The notes under the pieces are model-generated. The model did not search any database. It was not told the DNA's origin and worked only from the letters and a program-made list of their open reading frames with translations. DNA of 64,000 bases. It comes from Spirometra erinaceieuropaei (Eukaryota > Platyhelminthes > Cestoda > Diphyllobothriidea > Diphyllobothriidae). Made by a program: the position numbers and the translations under genes. Location: the NCBI GenBank assembly GCA_902702965.1, contig CACRXP010000147.1:1141137-1205136 (forward strand), given 5' to 3'. Below, piece after piece: positions 10,641 through 23,231 of the stretch. Positions within the stretch are counted from its first letter, which is position 1. Each line of letters begins with the position of its first letter.

Positions 10641-11394
10641 GGCTTCTACCGAGTTAGCTTACTTCTTCTTCTATCTCCAGTACACCAACCGTCTGTACGA
10701 GCCTGGGGCCGATGGGCAGTGCCTACCCTTGCGGGTCGTACCAGTCGCGAAACCATCTCGGAGACTCCATTAATGTAAGGAATAGCCCTCTAGACTTCGG
10801 GTTGTTCTTCCTGTGGCCGTCGTCTGTTTACTCGACGCTTGATTGACTTGATGAAGTAGCTTGGTTATCCATTGGTTCGAAAGAGGTCATGAAGGTGTTG
10901 TCGTTCAACTCTTTTGCCGGCTGGTGTGCTGCAGTGTTTCAACTCTTTGGAATAGAGTACGCACACAGCTGTTTTTGTGAGAGAGGGGATACTTTCTGTT
11001 AAAGTGTAGTATTTGTCTTGTGTTGGTGGCTTTTTGAAAACGGTAGTTTGTAATTGCCAAGTTGCACACCGACGCACAAGGACGTCGAAGAAGGGAAGTT
11101 AGTTGTTTGATTCGGCTTCCATCGTGAATTGGATATTCGGGTCAACCGAGTTCAGTGATTCTTTAAGGTGCTCCACGTCAGATGATCTGACGATGGCGAA
11201 AGTGTCATCGACGTAACGAGCCCAGAACTTTGGTTGATACTTGGTGAACACCAAGTGTTCTATCCGTTGAAGGACCACTTCAGCAATCAGCCCTGATATG
11301 GGGGAGCCCATAGGATTGCCTTTGAATTTTTCATAAATTTGTCCACCAAAGTGAAATAATTTTAGGCAATACCGTAATTCGGCCGTCTATTCAA
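10640..11394 (-). pseudogene. Penelope-like element, 5'- and 3'-truncated broken copy
   Basis: On the minus strand, starting near 11,394, the reading is FTFGGQIYEKFKGNPMGSP, then motif B continues as ISGLIAEVVLQR and motif C reads RYVDDTF. Further along are IQFTMEAE, a connector (VFKKPPTQDKYY...CSTPAGKR) and, in shifted frames, AIPYINGVSEMVSRLV and VGTAHRPQAR. These line up in order with residues about 224-442 of the intact protein at 157-1,887. A frame break near 11,099 and stops near 10,790 kill it. The GIY-YIG domain is absent or unrecognisable. The catalytic YVDD is still present. Confidence 0.85.
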
Positions 11395-11533
11395 AATTGT
11401 GATCGATTTTTGTACTAGACATTTTGATAATGGAGAGCCGCCCGAGCTCTTAGAAACGTCAACGGAACAAGTCGCTCGATCCGGTGAGCACTTCCATTTC
11501 CTCAAATTATCGACCCGGATCTTTTACTTTTGC

Positions 11534-11740
11534 TAACCTTACTTCTTCTTCTTCCATCTCCAATAGACTAACCATCTGTCCGAGTCTTTCAGTCGGCTGG
11601 TGATGGGTTTGGGCCCAGTGGCCAATGCGGTGAGAAAACCTGCCTCTGGGCATGCCACCATATACATGTAACGGCGGTAGAAATGGGTTTGTGCGGACTC
11701 AATGGAGCCAGATGGACGTAAGCTGCGAGTCAATCTGACC
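11534..11740 (-). repeat. Second partial copy of the PLE connector region
   Basis: CTTCTTCTTCCATCTCCAAT and the following 100 bases resemble 10,655-10,755, which is PLE-derived in the neighbouring copy. The match is diverged and short. It could be a separate PLE fragment or a local duplication. Confidence 0.45.
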
Positions 11741-11775
11741 TCTGTTTTGATCCGGCACCTATGCAGTGTAGCTCA

Positions 11776-11809
11776 TTGAGGAGGAGGAGGAGGAGGAGGA
11801 GGAGGAGGG
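11776..11809 (+). repeat. (GAG)n microsatellite
   Basis: About eleven uninterrupted GAG units. Confidence 0.95.
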
Positions 11810-14800
11810 CATTCAGACAAACAGGCCGACCAATGACGTGGCTGTATTTATGGCATGCGTGTTGCTGGAGACGAAATCGCACGAAGAAATTATAAAGCGC
11901 TTGGTAACAATTTGGTATAGGACGTGCCAATCCATGTGAAATAATACCGGACCAAGTCGTCACCTTCCTCTCATTTGATAATTCTTCTAATGCAAAGCTA
12001 TTTATATAAATAGTAGCATTTAGATGCAGAAGCCTGAATTACGGTTGCCTTGTTTTTCCTTATAGACATTACTTTTCTTTTCGAGCAGAAAATCGTCTCC
12101 TCGCTCGGATGGCGTCAAGGTTTTGTTTAACTTTTTCATTATTGAAAAGCCTTTTTACGCGCTGATGTGGGTGATTTTGGCTATGATTACAGTATTTTGG
12201 GCTCTGTTCTCTAGTTGGTGGGGGATACTTAATTCCGTGGATGATTCGCTAAAGTAGAGAAAAAAAAGCTGTTTTCGGACATTTTCGAGACGAGCATCGG
12301 TGAGAACGAGAGCGTTGAACACTCACCAGCAAGGCCTTAGTTACCGTGAACACCTACCATAACGACTGGAACATATGACATCTACCCCGGCGTGTCAACT
12401 GTGCTAAAGTGAATAACATAAATTGAATGTTAACACAAATACAATTTCCATTTCCTTTCCCAGGAAGAACACATCTTTGGAACAGTTCTTGGAATATCAC
12501 TCTGGGGCACTTTTCTGTCTTTAGTAGATTATCTTCAGGCTATGCCTATGCGCCAGGGTCAGGTAGTTTTATTGAATAGACGGAGTGGCATTTGCTTTAA
12601 GGTATGCTTTCCTATGGCTAAAACGTGTGCTTCTGGCACCTTTTTCCAAAAAGTCTCTCGTTTAGCATCCTCAATGCGAATACATTCAATTATACCGCCC
12701 TAGAGATGAAATGACAGGACACCGTGCCTTAATGACGCATTAGGTCATTACCGCCACGTGTTATGCTTTCAGCGGGAAAGTGACTCAGTCAGTGGACTCA
12801 TAAAGCGAGCAAAGAGTTCAAAAAGGATCGCCTGCGCATCTTCCCAGAGTTGGCGTGAAATCCTCCGGTTTGTTGGTAGCCTCAGGCGTCCTAGTAGCCT
12901 CACATTCTTTCAGGAGAGAATTGGAGTAAAACACCTCCTTGTTAAAAGGACAAACGACAATTACCCAGCGTTCAAATAAGGTCAAGCTAGTGAGTAAAAT
13001 GGGCTTTGGTTAGGTTCGTCTGTATGCAAAGAATTCACCCTTATAATTGAAACCCTGCAGGGAATCATTTCTGCTATTTAAATTTCTATATTGATATGAC
13101 AATTTTTAATGCTTAAATGAAGTACTAATCCGAAGTCAGTGGCATTTAAACTGTCTTAGGGTTCAGGACTAAACTGTTAGACGAGGATCCCTGTCTCTGA
13201 AAAGCGCAGTGCAAACGTAAAATGAACAAGATGTGGACAACAAAGAGGTCGAAAAACGGGTTCCAATGAAGTAAATTAACCTGAAACAGCTAATTGAAGG
13301 GCGGCGACTGTAATCCCTGGCCTTACAATAACCTATGCACTGTCTCTAGTTTTCTCTGATAAAAACCACAAAGACAAATTGAGCAGGGCAACCATACGAT
13401 CAGGAGGCGATATTAAACTAAAAGAATTGTCACCATGTCTGGAGCAGATCATGCAATGGATAGTACATTTTTCACATAGGCATGAGGGAGAAACTGAGGA
13501 TTCCAAATTGAAACTTCGTTGACAAAGTACAAATTTTCCTTAAAGCGCAAAATGACACAAAACTGCTCAGATTCCGCCAAAGGAAGTTCTTTCCATTCTC
13601 AGGAGTAGTCTTTAATCTTTAATCTCCGAATAATCACAGGTTTCGCAATGCTCGAGTCAAAACATCAGTTTTTGCAAGTACACGAACCTGGATTTTGAGG
13701 TTAAAATATTGATGAGATTCTTGCAATCAGTGGGCGAAATAAAACAAATAAATCTCCTAAGGCAAGCGCAGTTAGTTTTGTGATAACTAATTTGAGCTAA
13801 CGGAAACTAAGGATTTGAAGCGCCCATTTTTAACCTTATTATTGTTTGAAAATCCAACGAGGATCAGGAAACCCCCATGTATAGAAAAGTCACAGACACA
13901 TAACAGACTTCCAAATTTGAAATAACCATCTTCTGGAGCACGAGGAATGTATACTAGGTTCAAAAATAACGATTAACGAGACTCGCCATCTGCAAGATAA
14001 ATACAGAAGCAACGGTCTCTTTAGCGCCTCCATCACCAGATCTCTATAACCTCGCTGGGAGTACGTAACGAATAACAGCAACGAAACAGTTTCGCGGATG
14101 TAGCCAGAGGACCTTCGGTTTAGGTCCTGAACACCGACATTCCACACCGGTTAGTGGCTAATGTGCATGGCCACATCATGTAAATTAAGGATAAATCAAA
14201 GTCCAGCAGGGCAGCAAAATAGTACCTATTATATGTATCGCGACAAAAGCCCCCGAAAGTAGATGGCCCGGCCTTGAAGATAAGTAGGGACCAAATTTTT
14301 GAGCTTAAGACGAAATTTTGAGTGCAGAAACGAAGTGCTGTTTGTCATTGCCCACTGGTTTAAGTAACTTTTTCAGTTCCAATTTGGTCTTTATTCCACC
14401 AGATAGACTAACTGTCAGGAAGACCGCGCGCTAGGTTTTGAATCAACCACCGCTAATTAGCTTCGTGTAACTGCGCCCCAGCATGCGAAGATGAATATGG
14501 TCATATAAATACCGCAGTCCGGCGTCAGGGCTGATGACTGGCATAAAGGTAACAATACAGCCTGTCACAGGGACACGAGACTGAGCTGATTGGACAAGTC
14601 AAAATTTGGGCAGTTTTTGTTTAACCTAAAAATGGACCCAAGAACCGCTGAGAAGGCTCAGGTGAATATGCGTTGCCCCCGTGGTGTTTGACTCTCAACG
14701 CTAACACCGAATTTTCGCGAAAGTTCTAGAGGGATACTGACTATCTGGTTTTCTAAAAATTGAGAACCATCAAAAGAGCAGTGCATAGTAAAGGCGAACA

Positions 14801-17416
14801 AGAAAGTCATGAAAAGGAAAATGATAAAGAGGGGTGAAGGGAGTTGTGGTATAATTATTTATTTGCTGATAGAGCCACCGACAGATAGAAAGGTAGGCAA
14901 TGCAGCATGCACGGTTTTGTCCTGCTTACACGTACTGTGCCTCCATCAGGGGTATAAAAATTTCTGGTCCCCGCTTGTGCTTTTGAAACGTCGAATCATC
15001 CGTAAATTCCGTATCGCCACGCAGCACAAGCGGCTCCTTCCACAGTTTTATATAGCGAGCCGTAGCCTGTTGACAGGCGATGTTCCAGTAATTGGAGAGA
15101 GTCAAAAATAATATTAAACATCCGAGTTTGCTGAAGTCCATCATTCTGAAGTCCCATAAAAGTAAACCGCATCATGAAGATTAAATTCTTACGTTTTTGC
15201 GAGCATAATTTAAAAATCAATTCACTAAGTCCCTCAACGTTAAAGTATTTCAAAAATAATAAAAAAGGCATAGATTTGGAATATGTGAATCGATCCAGTC
15301 GTCCACAGTTAATACCCAAAAAGGAGCAAAGTTTCGATCGAAATAAGTTTAGAAAGGACGTAAGTGATAAAACAATTTTAGACCTCAATAAACGTTAGAA
15401 AAAGAACAGGCCGTTGTCTCTTAGTTTTTGTTGGCTTTTCCAGTACAATTTATTTCGAAGTAAATACAGTAAAAATAAGACAGATATATCGACATTGTTT
15501 ACTAAGTAGCAGTGGCAGCGTAGCGAGTATATGGTTTTACTAGCTACTCCCGAAACAGTCCTCGATTGTGGGCTTTTTGCAGAATCATACGTCGCAGTAA
15601 TTACCCTTGCAGAGAAAAACTTTATTGGTCATGCTATTTACTAACTTTGGCCAGTTGCCAACTTCTATAAGCTAAGATAGTCAGGTGTCGCTTATTCAGC
15701 TAAGCACAATTTTAGATCAAGTGCAAAATGCCTACCTCCGACTGCAAAGATGATACCAAATACCCAATATTTTGCCATATTTATTGTGTCCAACCAGGAT
15801 TTTGATTGGATAAAGCTTTGATTGGTGGCCGCTGAAGTCGTAGAAGGAGGCTTTGTCAGACAATTTACCGGCGAAACGTCACTGAATTCCTGTTAATTCT
15901 TTCGCGATTGAATCTTCGGACAGTTCTCAAAACGGGCGATCTCTATGATCGGGCATTCTTTTAAAGACGGGTAATTAAGGTGGAAGTATTTAGTTCGTAT
16001 CCATTCACTCGCCTTTACAAGACAGACTGGGTGACTTCAAGGTGATTATGAAATTAAAGGATTTTGTCGGCATGGACCTCATCATCCTTTCAGTTTTGAA
16101 GTGAAATTGACATGGCGGTTATCCCATAGATGCAGTGATTAAGGCAAAAGAGACACTACTTTTTCTTTACCAAAACTTGGGTCGGCTTTCCACTTTCAAT
16201 AAACTGATATCTACACGTATTTACTAACGAAAGGGAACTTCGGTAGGTCGATTTACTCTCCTGATCACATGCATTTGCTAGTATCCTTTAGCGTGCCTGT
16301 GTTTATCTTTTTAATTTTATTTTTAAGATCCTATTATATAAAACTGGCAGTCAACTCGCCGCCTAGGCGAGCACAAACATTTGGGAGGGAGGAGAATTAC
16401 CTGAACGTATGCGGTAAGAATAGTTACAATTCATCTGTCATCGGTGGATTACTATCTATTGTCCTAATCACAAAGTTCCTCGGCCGTAAGGCCTGCTGAT
16501 TTCCAAAGAAGAAAATGACTTTCCGCAACTGTTTCGTTATAGCAAATAGTTAGATCGGTTCCTCATGCCCGTCAGCCGTTAGGAATGCGCATACTCAGAG
16601 ATGGTGAATACTCTCAGAACAACATGAGAGAAAGGTTACAAGCCCATTTTTCTAGGTTCTCATACTCGGATGAGGTTAGTACTGGCAAAACTTTCGACCA
16701 TCCGTTGCAGTTTGTTATATTTTAGGAAGCAGGTTTTTTGGGCTTCTTTTTAGGCCTGAATGTTGTACGCAGACTTCTTTAGTCCACCCTGTTAAGAACG
16801 TCAAAATTGGTGGTCTGATCAGGCGTCTGTAAAGCAGCTCCTCTGTATTCCATCCCTGTTGGAATGCAGCGAATTCTATTGAGAAGGTTTACTCGACACA
16901 TTTGATCAGCTTTAGCCAGGAAATTGACACCAGTAATGACTCCTTACAGCTGAATTCCAGTATTTATGTCGTCTATCCGGGCGGACTTTTCAAATCATGA
17001 TTCTTTTTGCCCTGAATCGAAGCTCACAACTGCCCTGCTCTAATGCAGCCCTCACTGTTCCCACCACTAAACGTAAACAGGGCGTCCCCAAAGACGTTCG
17101 TTATATTTCCTCATTTGGTTGTTTATATCGAATGTATATTTCAGCAAACCACTCTTCTGTCTCGACTTACTCGAGCCGGTGCTAATAAACTGTCCTATCG
17201 AAGTCTATCTACAGCAACTGATAGAATTTGAGTGAAGATATAAATAGTTGCTTCGTTAAGACGGCCCATTTAAATAGCCTAATTGAGGGCGATCCACAGA
17301 CGAAAGGCCAACAGATGATTATTACTCAATAAGGGCGGTCTGTTCTAACTTAAAGGACGGAGGAATAGCATTATGTACAACCGAAGCGCGCAGCTTTATC
17401 TAGATTGTAAGGAATT
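11810..17416. other. No gene recognised
   Basis: The longest frames are 130 codons or fewer, overlap on opposite strands (for example 14,809-15,111 plus and 14,996-15,388 minus) and have no domain I know. Two strings CCGGCGAAACGTC occur, at 15,871 here and at 19,796, but without a hammerhead core upstream. Confidence 0.35.
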
Positions 17417-17418
17417 TA

Positions 17419-17943
17419 CAGTAGGTGTGCTAAATCATTAACCGTTGGTCGAAATTTTGAAGTGCGCTTTAGACATGAAATGGGTTACTCAAGTAGGGTT
17501 GTAATATTAATTGCTATGCAGTACAATTTCAAGACATTTCAGTTGAATCAAGATTCCGGTTTTTGGATGAACTTCCTTCCGGCGCCTGCAAACACTACAT
17601 TTTGTGAAAAATAACTACTTAATAACACGATTGTTTTCCATTGATTTTCGATGCTCCCATAAATTTAGACATATTTCACTGAAAACATCCACAAAAATAC
17701 CCATTCTTCTACTCGTTCGGTAGAACATACCGTTTTCTTTAAATTTCGTGTTTGACAAAACACTATAATTCGGTTTTAAAAAAAGTTTCCAATTCCGAGA
17801 TAATTTTGAACTGCCATTGCCGTCGCACATGCACTCAGGGCCTCCGTGCTACAAGCTGTAAATTTACCGTGCGTGGAAAGCATGCATTTTTATATGCTAT
17901 TAAAAGAAAAAATTGTGGCGGACACAAAATTTGACAGTGGATT
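17419..17943 (+). mobile_element. Foldback element, left arm only
   Basis: It starts after TA with CAGTAGGTGTGCTAAATCAT. It then follows the family order (GAAATTTTGAAGTGCGCTTT, AAGTAGGGTTGTAATATTAA, GATTCCGGTTTTTGGATGAA, ATTTCACTGAAAACATCCAC) to about the element centre, where the match stops. The right arm is missing. Confidence 0.65.
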
Positions 17944-18267
17944 TTAAAAGAACACATTCTCTTCTGCATATGTTAAGCACGAGTAAGCTGAAAGGGGAGG
18001 TGTACATAACAATGAAAAGTTCGGTGAAACGCTTGTTAGCGAACCTGGATAACAGCTAAGAACCGGAGTGAGTTCATCAAATGGCAGTATTTTTTTAACT
18101 TATTGCAATATATTGTTTACTGAAAGCAAATATGCTCACACACACACCTGTATCTTTCATGAATAACTTCGCGTCCAGGTCGCAGGTATACTGCCCTGAA
18201 AGTTTATTTGGGTCGAATACACGTTTCATTTCGATTGACGTTAGTTCTAATAACTCGGTGTGCAGCA

Positions 18268-18423
18268 TAATTGATGCGAACGCGGCGGCGGCACAACAAT
18301 CTCCGCTGTCCCAACAGCGAGTCTGCTAAGCCCAGCATCATCTGACTGCTCCCCGTAGAGTTTCCACGTCTATTGGAACTCCGTTCGCGCTATCGCCATC
18401 GTCTTGGGATGTGAATGACTACT
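18268..18423 (+). repeat. Direct repeat copy 1 flanking a foldback element
   Basis: This roughly 155-bp unit (ACGCGGCGGCGGCACAACAA ... ATCGTCTTGGGATGTGAATG) recurs at 19,311-19,465 with moderate divergence. Copy 1 ends within 3 bp of the left end of the foldback element. Confidence 0.75.
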
Positions 18424-18425
18424 TA

Positions 18426-19245
18426 TAGTGAGTGACCAATCTCATGAAATGTTGGCTGAAATTCTGGAGTGTGTTTTGGATTAGGAAGGATCACTTAGGC
18501 GCGGTGGCAAAACTGATTTTCTTGCAGCATGATTCTATAATGTTTCGGACTCAGTAGGACGTCAGTTTTTGAATGCACTGCTTTTAAATCAGCCGAACAA
18601 ACCGTATTCGATAAGGAATGAGTACTTAAGTAGCATGTATTTTTCATATTGATTTTCAATGATCTTGCAAATTTACATGTATTTTATAGAAACTTCGAAC
18701 AAAAATATGCTTCCTTTTGGTCGTTTAATAGAGAGTCACGTCGTCTTTATATTTTATGCTCGAAGAAGACGTAAAATTAAGTTTTGAAAATGTTTCTGAT
18801 TATGAGATTTTTTCAAGACCGTGCAATATCCACTCATACATCATCGTACCTGTCCGTTTACCACTGCTCCTCATTAAATGTACAACGTGGTCCGCATCCA
18901 TGAGAAAATTCTATGGATCCTACATAGTAACTATTTAAAGACATGGAAGAATATGCGATTCTGTTTATGGGGAACACATGCACCTTGTAGACTGAAATCT
19001 CTAAGCGTTAATACAACCGTTGATCAGGCTCCAAATTATTCGGGAATTAAAAAACTTTTTAAAACTTAGTTATACTCCTTTTTTGACTATAAAATATATA
19101 GAAGACGTCATTCTCTATCAGATGACTGAAAGACAACATGATTTTCTCTGGGGGTCTATAAAATATATTCAAATTTTCAAGACCATCGAAAATAATGGCA
19201 ACAAATGCATGCCACTTAAGTAGCCATGTTTTACCGACTAGGGAT
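18426..19245. mobile_element. Foldback element, right terminus lost
   Basis: The left end TAGTGAGTGACCAATCTCAT matches the copy at 3,234. Inner blocks of both arms are present: ATGTATTTTTCATATTGATT on the left, and GAACACATGC, TATAAAATATATTC and GCCACTTAAGTAGCCATG on the right. The right terminal inverted repeat is not found. It lies between two direct repeats. Confidence 0.6.
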
Positions 19246-19310
19246 TCCGCAGAAGATTAAAATGTAGAGCATTCAAAAGCTGGAATCCTGCCGGTGTGCA
19301 GCAAGAGTTA

Positions 19311-19465
19311 ATGCCAACGCGGCGGCGACGGTACAACAAACCCCGCTGTCCAAACATCAAGTCTGCCAGGCTCAGCATCATCTGAGTGCTCCCCGTAGAG
19401 TTTCCAAGTCCGTTGGAACTCCGTTCGCACCACCGCTATCGTCTTGGTGTGTGAACAACTACATA
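19311..19465 (+). repeat. Direct repeat copy 2 flanking a foldback element
   Basis: This is the second copy of the 155-bp unit at 18,268-18,423, sharing CTCCCCGTAGAGTTTCCA and GTTGGAACTCCGTTCGC. Confidence 0.75.
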
Positions 19466-20528
19466 GACATTCAACTACCATCACCACCGAGAAGAATCTA
19501 TATGCCAATGCATCGGGCCTAGAGATGATAACTGACACCTGCTTTAACCTGGGATGACCTCATCTTTGCGGACGTGGGAATAGCACAAGATATGACAAGC
19601 ACGTTCAGCAGTTCATGACTAGCACTGGGATGGCGTAATAAACAATACTTGAAGGATGTAATTGTTTAAAACGTACTGTGCTTCAAGTACAATCACCCAA
19701 TCAGCCACAAAAGCATCTGAGACTAACTTCAGTGAACTAGAAAAGAAGTTCAACAGATTTTTATACATTCGACGCCTTCCCAGAACGAATGGGTACCGGC
19801 GAAACGTCGTTAACCGGCGCGTGCACAAACAAGATAAGAGGCCGAATATAAGGGATTCGGAAGTTGTTCGGGGAGTTCGGTAAGTCCGAAAAGTCGTCAA
19901 TGCAGTCAGCCATCATTTCACACATCTCGAAGTTCGGGTTTCACACAGACCGGAGGCAATCGACAGACGCCAGGAAAGGAGACTGGAAGACTCACTGCGC
20001 CGGCAGGTAACTTTTGAAGTCGCTCACCACACATGGTGCAATTGGAGGCGAAACTACCACTGCTGAGAAGCTGGAAGGCCATTCCGAACACGGATGGCAG
20101 AGCACGCATCAGCAGTTGGGTGAGAAATAATGCCGCCTCCAAAGAGGCAACTAATTCAACGTGGTCAAATTACACCTTTAGTTTTAACGGAACCGAAATT
20201 CCCTTAAAGTGGCCTCGTGAACCAGAAGCTGCTTAGATCACTTTTCTCCTGCCGACAGGGGATTTGCAGTCGCAGTGTTAAACGCGAGCAATTTACTTTG
20301 GGTAAACTAATAAGTCATGCGGGAGGGCATGCAGACGATCACTGGGAAAAACCTTCGAGTAATCATCTTTGTAATAATCGACGCAGGCGACGCAATCCCG
20401 ACAACTAATGGTTCAGATGCGGACAAACAGGCAAGTAGCGCCCCAGATGGACTGCTAACTTTGACTGGCATACGGTGACTGACTGACTGCATCGTATAAA
20501 CAACGCAAGCGTTGCGCATCCGTCACCC
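19466..20528. other. No gene recognised
   Basis: Only short, conflicting frames. On the minus strand near 19,690-19,720 the translation VADWVIVLEAQY resembles VVDWVTTIDAQF encoded on the plus strand in the duplicated unit at 50.2 kb, so part of this may belong to the same dispersed repeat. Confidence 0.3.
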
Positions 20529-20566
20529 TTACCTGATGTTTAAATGTGAATACGAAACGTCAGGTG
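20529..20566 (+). ncRNA. Degenerate hammerhead-like motif
   Basis: CTGATGT (20,533-20,539) is followed after 14 nt by GAAACGTC (20,554-20,561) and AGGT. The last core base is T instead of A and helix II is not well formed, so this is at best a decayed copy of the motif seen at 21.37 kb. Confidence 0.3.
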
Positions 20567-21220
20567 AATACAACTCACGTTAGAGACTCGCAATTTTCTT
20601 GTATAGACAACTTCCTTTGTACTGAACATGGGGTTTCACAGGTTGTTTATACGGTTGGCACGAGAGAGTAAAGCAGAGTGAATTTTTGTGCCAATTAGTA
20701 TATTTGGAAAGAAGCCCTATTTGCGCGCACTGTACCAAGGTGGTAACCTATGCCAGCGTTTTGCCTTTTGATGGTTTCGACAAATGACGAACTACCTTTC
20801 AGAGATTAGGATGGTTTCTGGAGAAACAACGAAGCTACGTCGCAGACGGCGGGTCTTTTATGTTGGTCTCACGAGCCAGGGTGTGCCGAAACTTATAAGT
20901 GGCTATCCCCATGAGCAGGAGAGAGAAAAAATCGAGGCTAAGAACAAAAGAATCGCCAACATTGGTTTCGGGCATCGTCCAACCACGCACAAGGGCGTCA
21001 AAGTTCCGCCAACCCACTCAAAACCCGCTGACACAGCGTCGACTATCAGGACACTCGGGCCAGTCTTATCTGCTCAGGAACATTTCGTGCATTTTTGATT
21101 GTCAGACCCAAATGGCCGGCTAATTGCATGCAGTTCTCCGTGCCAATAAAAGCGAAGAGTCGAGCCCCAGGAAGGAGTCTTGAAGAAGGAGACACGACCG
21201 CTGGAGCGAGGGCTTTATTA

Positions 21221-21263
21221 ACCTGACGTTTCGGATCCCCGCTCGGACCCATCATCAGAGACG
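21221..21263 (-). ncRNA. Hammerhead ribozyme motif with intact core, type I minimal helix III
   Basis: The minus strand reads GTCT, CTGATGA (21,258-21,252), T, helix II GGGTCC / GGATCC with a 6-nt loop GAGCGG, then GAAAC and GTC (21,232-21,225), then AGGT. Helix II has six pairs including one G-U. Helix I can form four pairs (GTCT/AGGT). All invariant core bases (CUGANGA, GAAA, cleavage triplet GUC) are present. Helix III is reduced to a single C-G step, which in PLE ribozymes favours action as dimers. Confidence 0.8.
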
Positions 21264-21367
21264 AAAGCAGATAGGAGTGGTTCATGCAAAAGGGGCTACA
21301 GTATTTATAGGCTACTGCATTCTATAAATACTACAGTTCCTCATGCATGAACAACCCTATCTACTTT

Positions 21368-21410
21368 CGTCTCTGATGATGGGTTTGAGTAAGAATACGA
21401 AACGTCAGGC
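21368..21410 (+). ncRNA. Hammerhead ribozyme motif, intact core, damaged helix II
   Basis: The plus strand reads GTCT, CTGATGA (21,373-21,379), T, GGGTTT ... AATAC, GAAAC and GTC (21,399-21,406), AGGC. The catalytic core is complete. Helix II has a mismatch compared with its inverted partner at 21,221-21,263, so it is probably weaker. Confidence 0.7.
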
Positions 21411-21460
21411 TTATAAAGCCTCGTCCCAGCGTTCGTGTCTTCTTCTTCAAGTGCTCCGTG

Positions 21461-22900
21461 CCTTATTTTCCCACCGCTAACCCATCCCGAAACGGCTCCT
21501 CTCAACTTTCTTCCAACCCCCCCTCACTAACAATCGCTGCTCGTCCAGACTGATGCTTAATCCGTCCAACTTTCCCAACTTTAGCTCTTTTGTGAAAAGA
21601 CCAACATAACTCGGGTTATCTAAACTAACCCACTTGTCTCAAGTGACCGCATTACCACCTAAGTTTGCTGACAAGATAAGAATTATCAAAAGTATGTCCA
21701 CCAAACAGTTTCCTAAAAGTTAGATAAAACATACCACTTATTCCAGGTTTATGTGAAGGCGTTTTGACAGATATGTTCGGTTTAATAGTAATTCGATGTT
21801 ATTTTATACATTTCTTGTCATAACTTCATCTCGCGCGTAGGGTTTTCGTCCAATAAACACACTAGCGAGCATTAAATATGGTGGACTGCAGACGAGAAAA
21901 ACATGAGTTGAAAAAATACTGCAGTATTGCAATTATGTAGTTTAGCCTAGAAATTCCCGGAATTCAAATATGTTCTCCTAGGAGTTATTAGAAATACCAA
22001 CTGGCCGTTTGCTATAGATGGGAATTGATCGTGGCAATATTGAGTCCTAGTGAATTCCTATATGCATTAGCCTAAAAAACGTTTCTTTGAGCACATTCTA
22101 AAAGGCGCAATCAAGCAAGTTTTCGAAAAAATAAAAATGCCCTTGGACTGTGCAGGAAACGCTTTACGGAATCAGATGTTCCAGACGCACTTTAAGAAGA
22201 GTCGGCTTGCTCTCACACGAACAGTTAAACTAATCATTATCAGGTAAATTAATGGCACAAAAAAGCCGGGGGTGTTCCGCTTCTGTGAAAAAAAACTGGG
22301 GACTGGATCTAACATAATCCGTTTTCTATAGTTTTCATAAAATTTTTGAAGGTGCAGGTTTTCCATAAAACAGCGATCAAGATAATTTTTTTCAGAGATG
22401 AACGTTCTTTTCTCATGGAACACACTATTTGGAATTTTGGAATTTTTTAAAAAACTTTTTCCATGTCGAGTGGACTGCGACAATAAGTCAAATTCATCTT
22501 TATTTGGAAGGATGAATCTTTCATATAAACTAATGGCAGGGGTTCAAAATATATGTGGTCTGGTATAAATGCTTAAAGGCGGGGAAAATAATGACGTAAG
22601 CAAAAAACAGACAAAGGTAATAAAAGCACGCACACACTTAAGGAAACCGTGGAAATAGTCGGGGATAGTGTGTTTGCGGTGATTATCTGGGTTGATTCTG
22701 AGCAAAACGATAAAACGTGATTTCGGCTTTTGATTTGGCCAGTCCTTGTAGGAGAAGTAAATCATTAATTACTGTGAACCATCTGTTGCTCCTTAGAACG
22801 TCGTTCGCATACGATGACAGATGTTATACCGGCAGTCAAAGGGGGTTTGAGAAGATTCCTTCTGATTTGCAAAAGACATCTCCCAAAGCTTCTTCATACA
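21461..22900. other. No gene recognised
   Basis: AT-rich; frames of 103 codons or fewer with no recognisable domain. Confidence 0.35.
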
Positions 22901-23094
22901 GTTCTTGTTTAGATCATGAACTTACGTCGTGAGTTTTCTCCCTAGCAACCAGAAAGCACGTGCTATGCTTGCCTTTGATAAAACAGGGAATCGCAGCTCG
23001 TTTTTGAGTTGGTAAAAACGCTATACTTTACAAAAAAAATTGGGGGAACATAAGAGCGCAATTTAAGGAGCAATAAAGAGAACTGAGCAGCGAC

Positions 23095-23229
23095 GTCATG
23101 AGGTAAATAAATTATTATAGAATTGTGCTGCACGATGATTATCTTTACAACCCTACTTACTTAATATTTTGGAAACGAAAATGTATTTCAAAATTTTAAT
23201 TGACATTTCTTGAGTAAGCCCACTTACTG
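23095..23229 (-). repeat. Foldback element, right terminal fragment
   Basis: Family blocks TTATTATAGAATTGTGCTGC, TTACAACCCTACTTACTTAA and CATTTCTTGAGTAAGCCCAC lead to CTTACTG next to TA (23,230). The rest of the element was not recognised to the left. Confidence 0.55.
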
Positions 23230-23231
23230 TA

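Larger units (their letters stand above)
21155..21460. mobile_element. Inverted pair of PLE terminal sequences (pLTR), head to head
   Basis: The left and right halves are imperfect reverse complements centred near 21,320. Both contain a TATAAATACT block beside the centre, then CATGAAC, CTTTCGTCTCTGATGATGGG, GAAACGTCAGG, an ATAAAG/TATAAAG run and a CTTCTTC tract at the outer edge. Each half therefore carries a hammerhead-like motif reading outwards. The sequence behind each motif resembles that behind the motif of the intact PLE at 80-125. No PLE coding sequence lies between the halves. PLEs are known to leave terminal repeats in inverted arrangements. Confidence 0.75.

Noticed and set aside
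15871..15883. CCGGCGAAACGTC, also at 19,796, as possible hammerhead 3' halves
   Set aside because: GAAACGTC is present but no CUGANGA core or pairing helix II lies upstream in either case.
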